A stretch of DNA of 32,075 nt from Phenylobacterium sp. (lineage in GTDB: Bacteria > Pseudomonadota > Alphaproteobacteria > Caulobacterales > Caulobacteraceae): the NCBI RefSeq assembly GCF_025934275.1, contig NZ_JAICYI010000042.1:1-32075 (forward strand), in the 5' to 3' direction. Positions within the stretch are counted from its first letter, which is position 1. Every line of letters starts with the position of its first letter. Below, one piece after another: positions 21,960 through 30,389 of the stretch. The translations under genes were made by a program, and so were the position numbers. The notes under the pieces are model-generated. The model worked only from the letters and a program-made list of their open reading frames with translations. It searched no databases and had not been told where the DNA came from.

Positions 21960-22520
21960 ATGCAAGGCTTCTTCGCCGGCCAGCTGCTCATCGCCATGCC
22001 GGGAATCTCCGACCCGCGGTTCGAGCGCGCCCTGATCCTGATCTGCGCCCATGACGCGCAGCACGCCATGGGCGTGGCGGTGAACCGGCCGGTCGAGGGC
22101 CTGACGCTGCCCGACATCCTGGCGCGCCTCGACATCAAGTCGAACATCACAGTGCCGGCCGACCTGGTGCTGATGGGCGGCCCGGTCGAGCGGGAACGCG
22201 GCTTCGTGGTGCACACCGACGACTATCGGTCCGAGCACACCGTCGAGGTCGGCGCGGGGCTGGCGCTCACCGCCACGCGCGACGTCCTGGAAGCGATGGC
22301 CAGCCACAACCGCCATCCGCGCCGCTCGATCCTGGCGCTTGGATATGCGGGGTGGAGCGCCGGCCAGCTCGAGAAGGAGATCAAGGAGAACGTCTGGCTC
22401 ACCTGCGACTCGGATGACGCCCTGGTCTTCGGCCCGGACTACGATCACAAGTGGGCCCACGCGCTGGCCAAGATCGGGGTCGACCCCGATCGGCTCTCGA
22501 GCTACGCCGGCCGGGCCTAG
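21960..22520 (+). CDS. YqgE/AlgH family protein
   Basis: A 186-residue protein with the family's start LAGQLLIAMP-like FAGQLLIAMPGISDPRFERA, then AMGVAVNRPVEGL, VLMGGPVERERGFVVHT and LGYAGWSAGQLEKEIKENVWL, VFGPDYDHKWAHAL. The YqgE fold is conserved but its biochemical role is not settled; AlgH influences alginate regulation in Pseudomonas. GGGAG lies 4-8 bp before the chosen ATG; an upstream in-frame ATG at 21864 gives a non-conserved, proline-rich extension. Its TAG overlaps the TAG of the converging pdeA-like gene (22517-22520). Confidence 0.92.
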   Translation: MQGFFAGQLLIAMPGISDPRFERALILICAHDAQHAMGVAVNRPVEGLTLPDILARLDIKSNITVPADLVLMGGPVERERGFVVHTDDYRSEHTVEVGAGLALTATRDVLEAMASHNRHPRRSILALGYAGWSAGQLEKEIKENVWLTCDSDDALVFGPDYDHKWAHALAKIGVDPDRLSSYAGRA

Positions 22521-24190
22521 CCCCGCGAGCCGCTCGCCTTCACCGGCGCAGCCCCATCCACATAGCTCTCGTTGAGATAGACCTCGGCCTCCTGCGCCGA
22601 GAGCGCCGGCGCATAGCCGAAGCCCTGGCCGTAGTCGCAGCCCAGCGCGAGCAGCTGGCGGGCCATGCCGGCGTTCTCGACGCCTTCAGCCACCACCTCC
22701 AGCGACAGGTCCCGGCCCAGCTTCACCACCGAGGAGACGATCTTCGCCGAGCCCTCGTCCGTGGCCATGGTGCGCACGAAGTAGCGATCGACCTTCAGCG
22801 TGTCGAACGGCAGGCGCGTCAGGTATGACAGCGACGAGAATCCGGTGCCGAAGTCGTCGAGGGCCAGGGCGACCCCGGCCTTGCGGAGCTCCGCCAGCAC
22901 CACCGCGGCCCGGTCCGGGTCACGCATCACGTCGCTCTCGGTGACCTCGAGCTTGAGCGCCCCGGGGGGGAGGCCCGTCTCTTCGCGGATGGCGGCGACA
23001 TCCTCCAGCAGGTGCGGACGGTCGATCTCGCCCGTGGAGAGGTTCACCGCCACGGTCATCTCGCCCGCGGCGCGGTGGCGGGCGCGCCATTCGGCGAGCT
23101 GGCGGGCCGCCGCGCGCATCATCATCGCGCCCAGCTCGCGCATCAGCCCCATCTCCTCGATCAGCGGCAGGAACTGCTCGGGCGTGAGCAGGCCGCGTCG
23201 CGGATGGCGCCAGCGCACCAGCGCCTCGAAGCCGGAGAGCGCCCCCGTCGAGAGCCTGACGATCGGCTGGTAGAACGGCACCAGCTCGCCGCGGCCGAGC
23301 GCGCCGCGCAGATCGCCCTCCAGCGCCAGCCGCGACAGCCCGTCGGTCTCCAGCGTCCGGCCGTAGGCGGCCGCGTGGCCGCGCCCATGGCTCTTTGCGC
23401 TCTCCACCGCCAGCTCCGCGCGCCGCAGGAGCTCGGCGGCTTCGGCGGCGTCCTCTCCGCCTTCTGCCTCCACCGCCCCGATCGAGAGCGTCGGATGGAT
23501 GTCGAAGCCCGCCACCCGCAACGGCTGCTCCAGGGCCCGGCGCAGCGCGTCCGGACCTGGCGACAGGGCGGCGGGCGCCAGCGCGGCGAACTCGTCCTCG
23601 CCGATCCGCGCCAGGAGGGCGTCCGCCGGGAACGCGGCCGCCAGGCGCGAGCCCAGCGCCGCCAGCACCAGGTCGGCGCGCTCGTGTCCCAGCGCCTCGT
23701 TCAACCGCCGCAACCGGTCGAGGTCGGCGACGATCAGCTCGTGGCGGCCATCCTGCTGCAGCCGTTCGCGGGCGTGGGCGATGAAGCTGCGCCGGTCCAT
23801 CAGGCCGGTCAGCGGGTCGGTCTCGGTCGCCGCGAACTTGGCCTCCAGGGCCACCACGCCGGCCGCCCGGCAGCCCTCCTCCAGCCACAGTCCGCGCCAG
23901 AGGCATGCGCCGCCGCCCCGCAGGCGAAGCCGCACGGCGACCTCCGAACCGGGTTCGCGCACCCGCAGGATGTCGTCGGCGTTGGCGCGGTCCTGCGGCA
24001 AGGCGAGCGCCCGCAGCGCGGCGGAGGAGCAGTCCGGCGACAGCGGGCCGAGCCCCAGCGCCCGCGAGGCGCCGGTGAGCTTCAGCCGGTCCTTCTCCGG
24101 CTCCCAGATCCAGAGCGCGATGTCGGCCGCGCCCAGCGCCTCCAGCGCGGTCGTCGCGTCCCAGAACCAGCGCTCGTTCGGTGTGACCAA
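22517..24190 (-). CDS. pdeA: PdeA-like PAS-GEDEF-EAL cyclic-di-GMP phosphodiesterase
   Basis: A 557-residue protein. Residues about 15-115 form a PAS-like sensor domain, 120-280 a GGDEF domain with the altered motif GEDEF (197-201), and 295-540 an EAL domain with EAL at 322-324, VNLS at 382-385, the catalytic LEVTES, DDFGTG at 445-450 and AEGVEN near 501-506. In Caulobacter, PdeA (CC3396) has this same PAS-GEDEF-EAL layout: the GEDEF domain binds GTP and activates c-di-GMP hydrolysis by EAL, and the protein is removed by ClpXP with the CpdR adaptor at the swarmer-to-stalked transition. Here the protein ends in ...ASGSRG, so the terminal Arg-Gly reported to matter for degradation is kept. No ATG is available near the start; TTG 24190, 29 bp after the acetyltransferase stop, is preferred over the antisense-derived extension to 24286. 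It is last in the cox-linked operon, the neighbourhood I recall for CC3396. Confidence 0.8.
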   Translation of the reverse strand: MVTPNERWFWDATTALEALGAADIALWIWEPEKDRLKLTGASRALGLGPLSPDCSSAALRALALPQDRANADDILRVREPGSEVAVRLRLRGGGACLWRGLWLEEGCRAAGVVALEAKFAATETDPLTGLMDRRSFIAHARERLQQDGRHELIVADLDRLRRLNEALGHERADLVLAALGSRLAAAFPADALLARIGEDEFAALAPAALSPGPDALRRALEQPLRVAGFDIHPTLSIGAVEAEGGEDAAEAAELLRRAELAVESAKSHGRGHAAAYGRTLETDGLSRLALEGDLRGALGRGELVPFYQPIVRLSTGALSGFEALVRWRHPRRGLLTPEQFLPLIEEMGLMRELGAMMMRAAARQLAEWRARHRAAGEMTVAVNLSTGEIDRPHLLEDVAAIREETGLPPGALKLEVTESDVMRDPDRAAVVLAELRKAGVALALDDFGTGFSSLSYLTRLPFDTLKVDRYFVRTMATDEGSAKIVSSVVKLGRDLSLEVVAEGVENAGMARQLLALGCDYGQGFGYAPALSAQEAEVYLNESYVDGAAPVKASGSRG

Positions 24191-24218
24191 GAGTACGCCC
24201 AGCTTGGCGGGCGCCCGG

Positions 24219-24830
24219 TCAGACCGACACCCCTTCGTCCGGCCGCTCGACGCCGCGCAGGGGCGACACCTGGCCGAACAGCACATGGTCTCGCCAAACG
24301 CCGTTAATTTTCAGATAAGACTTGGCGTAGCCCTCCTCGGCGTAGCCGGCCTTCAGCAGCAGGTCGCGCGACGGCTGGTTCTCCGGGATGCAGGCGGCCT
24401 CGAGCCGGTGCAGGCCGAGCGCGCGGAAGGCGAAATCGCTTAGCGCGCGGACCGCGGCGAGCGTCAGCCCCTGCCGCGCATAACGCTCGCCGCACCAGTA
24501 GCCGACCGTTCCCATCTGGGCGACGCCGCGGCGCACGTTCGAGAGCGTGATGCCGCCGCTCAGCGCCTCGTCCGCCGCCCGGTGCACGAAGAAGGCGTAG
24601 GCCGCGCCAAGCTCCCGGTCGCGGGCGTAGGCGGCGAGCCGCCGGCGGAACGCCGCGCGGCTCAGGTCGTCGGCCGGCCAGGTCGGCTCCCAGGGCTGCA
24701 GGAAGGCCCGCGAGGCGGCGCGCAGGTCGCGCCAGTCCTGGTAGTCGGCGGCCCGCGGCGGGCGCAGCACCACGCCTTCGCCTTCCACCCTGAGCCCGCT
24801 CTCCGGGGCGATCCAGTCCAAGAGCGCCAT
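24219..24830 (-). CDS. GNAT acetyltransferase (RimJ/RimL type)
   Basis: A 203-residue N-acetyltransferase. The beginning GEGVVLRPPRAADYQDW at about 17-33 and FLQPWEPTWP are typical of RimJ; acetyl-CoA binding is shown by MGTVGYWCGERYARQGLTLAAVRAL (the Q/R-x-x-G pyrophosphate loop is RYARQG) and the C-terminal HRLEAACIPENQPSRDLLLKAG. RimJ acetylates ribosomal protein S5, but relatives modify other N-termini or small molecules, so the substrate is unproven. It lies between the M16 peptidase (39 bp gap) and pdeA (28 bp gap) in the same operon; the ribosome binding site is weak (GCGGA). Confidence 0.85.
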   Translation of the reverse strand: MALLDWIAPESGLRVEGEGVVLRPPRAADYQDWRDLRAASRAFLQPWEPTWPADDLSRAAFRRRLAAYARDRELGAAYAFFVHRAADEALSGGITLSNVRRGVAQMGTVGYWCGERYARQGLTLAAVRALSDFAFRALGLHRLEAACIPENQPSRDLLLKAGYAEEGYAKSYLKINGVWRDHVLFGQVSPLRGVERPDEGVSV

Positions 24831-24869
24831 TGTCCGCAGGGTCGCCGAATCCGCCGCGCGGTCAAGCCT

Positions 24870-26162
24870 CTAGCCGAACAGCGCGCGCTGGAAGGCCTCC
24901 GCTGCGGGGAGCGCCGCCTTCGGACCCAGCACCGCCATGGCGACGCGGCGAGGCGCGAAAATCCGGCCCGCGAGGCGGGCGAGGTCGGCCGGGGTCACAG
25001 CATCCACATCGGCAGCGATCTCCTCGGGATCGAGCGGCCGGCCGAACAGCAGCACCTGGGCGGCGGCCTGCTCGGCGCGGGCGAGCGCCGATTCGCGGCT
25101 CATGAACATCGCGCCCTTGAGCTGCGCCTTGGCGCGCGCGAGCTCCGGCTCGGCCACCTCGGCCATCCCCTTCAGCTCATCGGCCGTGACCCGCGCGAGC
25201 TCGGCGGCGTCGGCCGCCGCGCAGCCGGCGAACACGCCCAGCACGCCGGCGTCAGCGTAGGTCTCCGCATAGGCGTCGATCGCGTAGGCGAGCCCACGCT
25301 TCTCGCGCGCCTCCTGGAACAGGCGGGAGGCCATGCCGCCGCCCAGGATCTCGGCGAGCAGCCGAAGGGCGAAGTAGTCGGGATCGGTGGCGCCGATCGC
25401 CGGCAGCAGGATCACCAGATTGGCCTGCTCCAGGCTCTTGGCGGTCCGCCGCAGGCCGCCGGCGAACACGGCCGGGGCGGGCGCGGGCGCCGCCGCGCCC
25501 GGCGCCATGGCCCCGAAGTCGCGTTCGGCGAGCTTCAGGAGCCGGTCCTCGTCGACCGCGCCGGCGGCGCTCACGACCAGGGTTTCGGGCGCGTAGAGGA
25601 CGTCGCGCCAGGCCGCCAGCGCCTCGGGCGTCGAGCGGCCGATGGAGGCCGTGGTGCCGAGGATCGGACGTCCCAGCGGATGCCCGGCGAAGGCCGCCTC
25701 CTGGGCGAGGTCGAAGATCAGGTCGTCCGGCGTATCGGCGGCCTCGGCGATCTCCTGGGCCACCACCTGCTTCTCGCGCCGCAGGTCGTCGCTCTCCAGC
25801 CGCGGGCGCTGCACCAGGTCGGCCGTCACCGCCGAGCCCAGTTCCAGGCCATGGGCCAGCGCGCGCACCTGGAAGCTCGTTCGCTCGTAGCCGGTCGCCG
25901 CGTTGATCTGCCCCCCCTCGGCCTCGATCGCCTCGACGAGCTCGCGCGCCGTGCGTCGGCCCGCGCCCTTGAAGACCATGTGCTCCAGAAGGTGCGACCA
26001 GCCGGAGCGCGCCTCGTCCTCGATGCGGGCGCCGCGGCCGGCCACGACCGACAGCGCCACGGTCTGCAGCCCGGGAAGCGGGTCGCAGACCACCCGCACC
26101 CCGTTGGCGAGCCGGTGCAGTCGGGCGCGGAGGGGCTCAGGCTTCGGCGAAGGTGCGGACAT
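24870..26162 (-). CDS. M16-family zinc metallopeptidase (processing-peptidase-like)
   Basis: A 430-residue protein with the inverted zinc motif HLLEH (His57, Glu60, His61) and a third ligand Glu at about 137 in QEIAE. It also has the usual FKGAGRRTARELVEAIEAEGGQINAATGYERTSF stretch near 64-97 and the second domain with LAEILGGGMASRLFQEAREKRGLAYAI. It is the bacterial relative of the mitochondrial processing peptidase beta subunit and is intact for catalysis. There is no signal peptide; its substrates are unknown. The ATG at 26162 lies inside the end of thrC (26-bp overlap), indicating translational coupling; no other start precedes the conserved RLANGVRVV. Confidence 0.9.
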   Translation of the reverse strand: MSAPSPKPEPLRARLHRLANGVRVVCDPLPGLQTVALSVVAGRGARIEDEARSGWSHLLEHMVFKGAGRRTARELVEAIEAEGGQINAATGYERTSFQVRALAHGLELGSAVTADLVQRPRLESDDLRREKQVVAQEIAEAADTPDDLIFDLAQEAAFAGHPLGRPILGTTASIGRSTPEALAAWRDVLYAPETLVVSAAGAVDEDRLLKLAERDFGAMAPGAAAPAPAPAVFAGGLRRTAKSLEQANLVILLPAIGATDPDYFALRLLAEILGGGMASRLFQEAREKRGLAYAIDAYAETYADAGVLGVFAGCAAADAAELARVTADELKGMAEVAEPELARAKAQLKGAMFMSRESALARAEQAAAQVLLFGRPLDPEEIAADVDAVTPADLARLAGRIFAPRRVAMAVLGPKAALPAAEAFQRALFG

Positions 26163-27528
26163 AGGCCTTGATCGTCTCGGCGTCGGCCGGCAGCCGGTCA
26201 TACCGCTCGGGCTTGCGGGCGAGATTGGCGCAACCCTGCGGCGGCTCCGGCCGCACGCCGGTCACCGCCGCGACGTCGTCCGGGAACTTGGCGGGGTGCG
26301 CGGTGGCCAGCACCACCGCCGGCCAGCCGAGATCGCCGCACCGATTGAGCGCCGCCACGCCGACCGCCGTGTGCGGATCGATCAGCTCGCCCGTCTGGTT
26401 CAGGGTCGCCACCATCGTGCGGCGGACCTCGTCCTCGGGCACGCTCACGCCGGTGAACAGCTCACGCATGGTCGAATGCGCCAGGGGCGGGATGTCGATG
26501 GCGCCGGCGGTCGAAAACGCCTGGAAGGCGCGCGCGGTCTCCGCCGGCTCCCGCCGCACGGCCTCGAAATAGAGCCGCTCGAAGTTCGACGCGGCCTGGA
26601 TGTCCATGGCCGGCGAGATCGTCGGCTGCACCTCGGCCCGCGCATAGCGGCCCTCGGCGAAGGCGCGCGCCAGGATGTCGTTGGCGTTGGTGGCCGCGAC
26701 GATCCGGCTGATCGGCAGGCCCATCCGCTTGGCGGCGTAGCCCGCGAAGGCGTCGCCGAAATTGCCGGACGGCGTGACGAAGGCGACGGGCCGGTCCGGC
26801 GCGCCCAGCGCCACGGCGGTCGTGAAGTAGTAGACCGCCTGCGCGGCGATCCGGGCGATGTTGATCGAGTTCACCCCCGAGAGGTCCACCGCCTGGCGCA
26901 GCACCGGATCCTGGAAGGCGCCCTTCACGATCGCCTGGCAATCGTCGAACGTCCCCGCCACCGCCACGCAGGCGACATTGGGTTCCTCGGCGGTGGTCAT
27001 GAACCGGCGCTGGACCTCGGAGATCCGCCCCTCGGGGAACAGCGCCACGAGCCTGACGTTCCTGCGCCCCCGGAAGGCCTCCACCGCCGCCCCGCCGGTG
27101 TCGCCGGAGGTGGCGCACAGGATGGTCTGCGTGCGACCCTGGCGGCCCAGCAGATGGTCGAACAGGCGGGCCAGGATCTGCATGGCCACGTCCTTGAAGG
27201 CGAGGCTCGGACCGTGGAACAGCTCAGCCAGGAAGGCGCTCGGCGACAGCTGCACCAGCGGGACCACGGCTTGGTGGTTGAAGGTCCCGTAGGCCTCGGC
27301 GCACATCTCGGCCATCAGCTCGGTCGGGATCTCGCCGTCTGCGAAGGCGCCGATCACGCGTGCGGCCACCTCGGCGTAGGGCCGCCCGAGGAAGCCGCGG
27401 ATCTCCGAGGTCTCGAGCTGCGGCCAGGCTTCCGGCGTGTAGAGCCCGCCGTCAGGCGCCAGCCCGCCCAGCACCGCGTCGGAGAAGCCCACCGCAGGCG
27501 CCTGCCCGCGGGTGGAGATGAAGCGCAT
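26137..27528 (-). CDS. thrC: Threonine synthase
   Basis: A 463-residue PLP enzyme converting O-phospho-L-homoserine to threonine. It has the Gram-negative long-form N-terminus MRFISTRGQAPAVGFSDAVL, GGLAPDGGLYTP, the PLP lysine in HGPSLAFKDVAMQ (Lys112), the phosphate-binding ATSGDTGGAAVEAFRG, and VTPSGNFGDAFAGYAAKRMGL. Its ATG overlaps the SURF1 stop by one base (TGATG), and its own end overlaps the M16 gene, so a housekeeping amino-acid gene is embedded in an oxidase-assembly operon. Confidence 0.96.
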   Translation of the reverse strand: MRFISTRGQAPAVGFSDAVLGGLAPDGGLYTPEAWPQLETSEIRGFLGRPYAEVAARVIGAFADGEIPTELMAEMCAEAYGTFNHQAVVPLVQLSPSAFLAELFHGPSLAFKDVAMQILARLFDHLLGRQGRTQTILCATSGDTGGAAVEAFRGRRNVRLVALFPEGRISEVQRRFMTTAEEPNVACVAVAGTFDDCQAIVKGAFQDPVLRQAVDLSGVNSINIARIAAQAVYYFTTAVALGAPDRPVAFVTPSGNFGDAFAGYAAKRMGLPISRIVAATNANDILARAFAEGRYARAEVQPTISPAMDIQAASNFERLYFEAVRREPAETARAFQAFSTAGAIDIPPLAHSTMRELFTGVSVPEDEVRRTMVATLNQTGELIDPHTAVGVAALNRCGDLGWPAVVLATAHPAKFPDDVAAVTGVRPEPPQGCANLARKPERYDRLPADAETIKAYVRTFAEA

Positions 27529-28259
27529 CAGCCCGGGTTCCTGCCAAACAGCCTCGCCGCATAGACGGCGAGCAGAGCCCCGGCAAGGCCGAACCAGGTC
27601 AGCGCATACTCGAGATGGCGGTTGGGGATGTCGAGCGGCAGCGGCGAGGGCGTGAGGGCCTTGAGCTCCGGATTGGCGGCCGTCTCGGCCATCAGCATCA
27701 CCGGCGCGGGAGACGGCGCGCCGAGGGTCCGGGCCATGGCCGGCACGTCGCGGACGAACCAGAGGGGCGGCCGGTTCTTCGGCGCGAGCCAACCCGGGCG
27801 GGCGGGCTTGCGCAGGATGCCGGTGATCGCCACCGGGGTGCGGTCGGCGGGGTCGACGGCGGGCCGTTCGGCGACGGTGTCGGGCAGGAAGCCGCGGTCG
27901 ACCAGGATCGTCCGGTAGGCCGCGCTCTCCACCGGGCAGGCGGAGATCAGCCGTGCGCCCGCCTGCGGGCCCTGCAGCGCATAGAGCTCGAGGAAGGGCG
28001 CGCGCGACAGGCCCGGGCAGGTGACGGCCGCGCGCGTGTAGTCCGCATCGCGCCCCTGCGCCACGGCGTCCAGCACCGAGCTCAGCGGCTGCGGCTTCGC
28101 GGTCTGCAGCGCCGCGATATGGGCCAGGATGGCTTCCTTCCACTTCAGCCGCTGGAGCTGCCAGACACCCAGGCCGACCAGCAGCGCAAATGCGATGGCG
28201 ACGGTCAGGGTGAGCCCGAACGGGAAGCCGCCGCGGCGTTCCGCGGGAGCCTCAGTCAT
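27528..28259 (-). CDS. SURF1 cytochrome oxidase assembly protein
   Basis: A 243-residue inner-membrane protein with a membrane segment at about 13-32, then LGVWQLQRLKWKEAI and the family's central RGFLPDTV and P-W-x-APKNRPPLWFVRD-like stretch, and a second segment near 215-235 preceded by NRHLEYALTWFG. SURF1 helps insert heme a into subunit I of cytochrome c oxidase. It follows DUF983 with an 8-bp overlap and precedes thrC with a 1-bp overlap. Confidence 0.92.
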   Translation of the reverse strand: MTEAPAERRGGFPFGLTLTVAIAFALLVGLGVWQLQRLKWKEAILAHIAALQTAKPQPLSSVLDAVAQGRDADYTRAAVTCPGLSRAPFLELYALQGPQAGARLISACPVESAAYRTILVDRGFLPDTVAERPAVDPADRTPVAITGILRKPARPGWLAPKNRPPLWFVRDVPAMARTLGAPSPAPVMLMAETAANPELKALTPSPLPLDIPNRHLEYALTWFGLAGALLAVYAARLFGRNPG

Positions 28260-28608
28260 GGCGGGCTTCGGAGGCCTTGTTGCTGAACTGCGCGGCGAGC
28301 ATCAGCCCCTTCATGGGCCGCAGCAGGACCAGGCAGATGATGAGGGTCATCGGCAGCCAGACGACCAGCAGCACCCAGATGGGCGGATCGAGCGCCACCT
28401 CGGTGAACAGCGCCCCGAAGGCGGAGAGGAAGCCGCCGATCAGGATCACGAAAACCGCCGGACCGTCGCCGGAGTCGGCTTTCGCCAGATCGTAGCCGCA
28501 GGCCTCGCAGCGCGGCGCGACCTTCAGGAAGCCCTCGAACAGATGACCCTCGCCGCATTCCGGGCAGCGGCCGAGCGCGCCCGCGGCCAGGGCTCTGGGC
28601 TTGTCCAT
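28252..28608 (-). CDS. DUF983 membrane protein
   Basis: A 118-residue protein with an N-terminal zinc-ribbon-like pair (CPEC at 15-18 and CEAC at 34-37), followed by two membrane segments (about 50-72 and 77-97). This family regularly lies between cytochrome oxidase subunit III and SURF1 in alphaproteobacteria, which suggests a role in oxidase assembly, but its biochemical role is unknown. It starts 6 bp after ctaE and overlaps the SURF1 start by 8 bp. Confidence 0.92.
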   Translation of the reverse strand: MDKPRALAAGALGRCPECGEGHLFEGFLKVAPRCEACGYDLAKADSGDGPAVFVILIGGFLSAFGALFTEVALDPPIWVLLVVWLPMTLIICLVLLRPMKGLMLAAQFSNKASEARHD

Positions 28609-28614
28609 GCCGCC

Positions 28615-29496
28615 TCAGCCGGCTGCGCCGCCGTGCGCGCCGAAGATCACGTAGATGAAGGCGAACAGGAACAGCCAGACCACGTCGACGAAGTGCCAGT
28701 ACCAGGCGGCCGCCTCGAAGCCGAAGTGCTGCTTCGGCGAGAAGCCGCCCATGAACAGGCGGATCAGGCAGACCGTCAGGAAGATGGTCCCGATGATCAC
28801 GTGGAAGCCGTGGAAGCCGGTGGCCATGAAGAAGGCCGAGCCGTACAGGCCGGAGTTCGCCGCATCGGCGGAGAAGAACTCCTTGTGCGTCACGATGTGC
28901 GTGTACTCGTAGGCCTGGATCGAGGTGAACAGGACGCCCAGGCAGATCGTCAGGAAGAGCCCGATCTTGGCGTCGCGGCGATCGCCCTGCTGCAGGGCGT
29001 GGTGCGCCCAGGTCACCGTCGTGCCCGAGAGCAGCAGCGTCAGGGTGTTGACCAGCGGCAGGTTCCAGGGCGGCACCGTCTCGACGCCCTTCGGCGGCCA
29101 GGTGGCCCAGGCGGCCCTCACCTCGTCGATCGATCCAAGCGTCCGGTGGTGATGGAACAGCGCCATCTCGAAGAAGATCCAGAACCACGCGACGAAGAAC
29201 ATCACCTCGGATGCGATGAACAGGATCATGCCGTAGCGCAGGCCGATCGAGACGACCGGGGTGTGGTCGCCCTCGTTGGCCTCCTTCACCACGTCCCGCC
29301 ACCAGCCGAACATGGTGTAGAGCACGCCCGCGACGCCCACGAAGAACAGGATCGGATTGTGCTGCGGGATGCCGAACAGGCCCTTCAGCCAGGCCACGCC
29401 GCCCATGGCCATCATCGTCGCCGCGATGGCGCCGATCAGCGGCCACGGGCTCGGATTGACCAGGTGGTAGTCGTGCTTGACGTCGCCGTGGGCCAT
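28615..29496 (-). CDS. ctaE: Cytochrome c oxidase subunit III
   Basis: A 293-residue, seven-helix subunit of the aa3-type oxidase. It begins [20 protein letters not shown], typical of alphaproteobacterial subunit III, and contains [45 protein letters not shown] with the acidic residues near the proton pathway, [19 protein letters not shown], and the final [14 protein letters not shown] strong GAGGGATTAGGA site lies upstream of the ATG, and a promoter candidate sits 74-102 bp upstream. Confidence 0.97.
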   Translation of the reverse strand: MAHGDVKHDYHLVNPSPWPLIGAIAATMMAMGGVAWLKGLFGIPQHNPILFFVGVAGVLYTMFGWWRDVVKEANEGDHTPVVSIGLRYGMILFIASEVMFFVAWFWIFFEMALFHHHRTLGSIDEVRAAWATWPPKGVETVPPWNLPLVNTLTLLLSGTTVTWAHHALQQGDRRDAKIGLFLTICLGVLFTSIQAYEYTHIVTHKEFFSADAANSGLYGSAFFMATGFHGFHVIIGTIFLTVCLIRLFMGGFSPKQHFGFEAAAWYWHFVDVVWLFLFAFIYVIFGAHGGAAG

Positions 29497-29569
29497 CGCG
29501 GTCCTAATCCCTCACAAGTCCCCCCGCGCGCGGCGCCAGCCGGGCGGCGCGTGACCAGGGTCGCGGACG

Positions 29570-29598
29570 CTATAGCCCTGCGTCGGCCGTCCCCTCAA
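29570..29598 (-). promoter_or_regulatory. Promoter candidate for the ctaE-pdeA operon
   Basis: On the minus strand TTGAGG (29593-29598) and CTATAG (29570-29575) are separated by 17 bp in the 154-bp gap between ctaG and ctaE. The -35 lies in the loop side of a hairpin at 29584-29610 (CGGCC...GGCCG with a CCCCT/AGGGG inner stem), which could limit read-through from ctaG. This would let ctaE through pdeA be transcribed apart from ctaD-ctaB-ctaG. Confidence 0.4.
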
Positions 29599-29650
29599 GG
29601 GGAAAGGCCGCCCTCGTCCGGCGGGCGGCGCGCGCGCTGCCGATCACGGC

Positions 29651-30259
29651 CTAGGCCTTCGGTTTCGTCGCCGCCGCGGCGGCTTGCTGCGGCTTGGCGT
29701 CGACCGCCGGGAAGAAGGTGTAGGAGAGCGTCACGTCGGTGAAGTTCCGGGTGTTGATGTCCTGCGCGAACTTCGGGTCGACGAAGTAGAGCACCGGCAT
29801 CTCCACGGTCTGGCGGGCGCCCACCGTCTGGTCGGAGAAGCAGAAGCACTGCAGCTTGCGGAAGTAGGCGCCGGCCTGGTCGGGGGCGACGTTGAACAGC
29901 GCCCGCGCGGTGATCGGATGGTCGGCATTGTTGGTCACCTTGAAGACCGCGATCTTGGTCTCGCCGAGGTTCATGGTCTGCGAGCGCTGCTCGGGCGTGA
30001 ACGTCCAGGGCAGATCGCGCACATTGGTGTCGAAGCTCACCGTCAGCTGCCGGTCGATGACCGTGTCCGGCGCGCGTTCGGCCCGGCTCACCGTGCCGCC
30101 GTAGCCGGTCGCCTGGCAGAACGCGCGATAGGCCGGCACCGCGGCGAACGCTGCGCCCACCATGCCCAGGAACACCGCCGCGCAGACGATCGCGACGTTG
30201 CGGTTGCGTCGGAGCTGTCGATCGAGACCTGGGGGCTCAGGAGTGCGGGACGGCGACAT
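29651..30259 (-). CDS. ctaG: Cytochrome c oxidase assembly protein CtaG (Cox11)
   Basis: A 202-residue protein that delivers copper to the CuB site of subunit I. It has one membrane segment (about 22-42), AFCQATGYGGT (Cys48) just outside the membrane, the copper-binding CFCF at 138-141, and FVDPKFAQDINTRNFTDVTLSYTF near the end, all conserved. The tail is Ala/Lys-rich. Its first 23 bp overlap the end of the small membrane-protein gene upstream. Confidence 0.96.
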   Translation of the reverse strand: MSPSRTPEPPGLDRQLRRNRNVAIVCAAVFLGMVGAAFAAVPAYRAFCQATGYGGTVSRAERAPDTVIDRQLTVSFDTNVRDLPWTFTPEQRSQTMNLGETKIAVFKVTNNADHPITARALFNVAPDQAGAYFRKLQCFCFSDQTVGARQTVEMPVLYFVDPKFAQDINTRNFTDVTLSYTFFPAVDAKPQQAAAAATKPKA

Positions 30260-30389
30260 TGCTGCGCAGATGGATGATGGTGACGACGAAGACGATGACG
30301 ACGAAGGCGAAAAGACCTATCGCGATGGCGAGATTGCGGCCGCTGCGCGCCTTCATCTCGGTCTCGGTCTCGCGGTTCGGATCGCTCAT
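30237..30389 (-). CDS. Small single-pass membrane protein of the cox operon (CoxF-position)
   Basis: A 50-residue frame starting ATG 30389: [20 protein letters not shown], then a hydrophobic segment [20 protein letters not shown] (20-39), then [11 protein letters not shown] and a stop at 30237. Its ATG overlaps the ctaB stop (ATGA) and its end overlaps the ctaG start by 23 bp, so it is translated within the operon. Charge distribution (acidic/basic N-terminus, then a single helix) suggests the N-terminus stays in the cytoplasm. A short protein is common at this place between ctaB and ctaG in alphaproteobacteria, sometimes called CoxF; a role in oxidase assembly is inferred from position only. 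Confidence 0.8.
   Translation of the reverse strand: MSDPNRETETEMKARSGRNLAIAIGLFAFVVIVFVVTIIHLRSNVAVPHS

Noticed and set aside
29584..29610. Intrinsic terminator after ctaG
   Set aside because: The stem is good but no T tract follows on the minus strand; kept only as a hairpin near the ctaE promoter.
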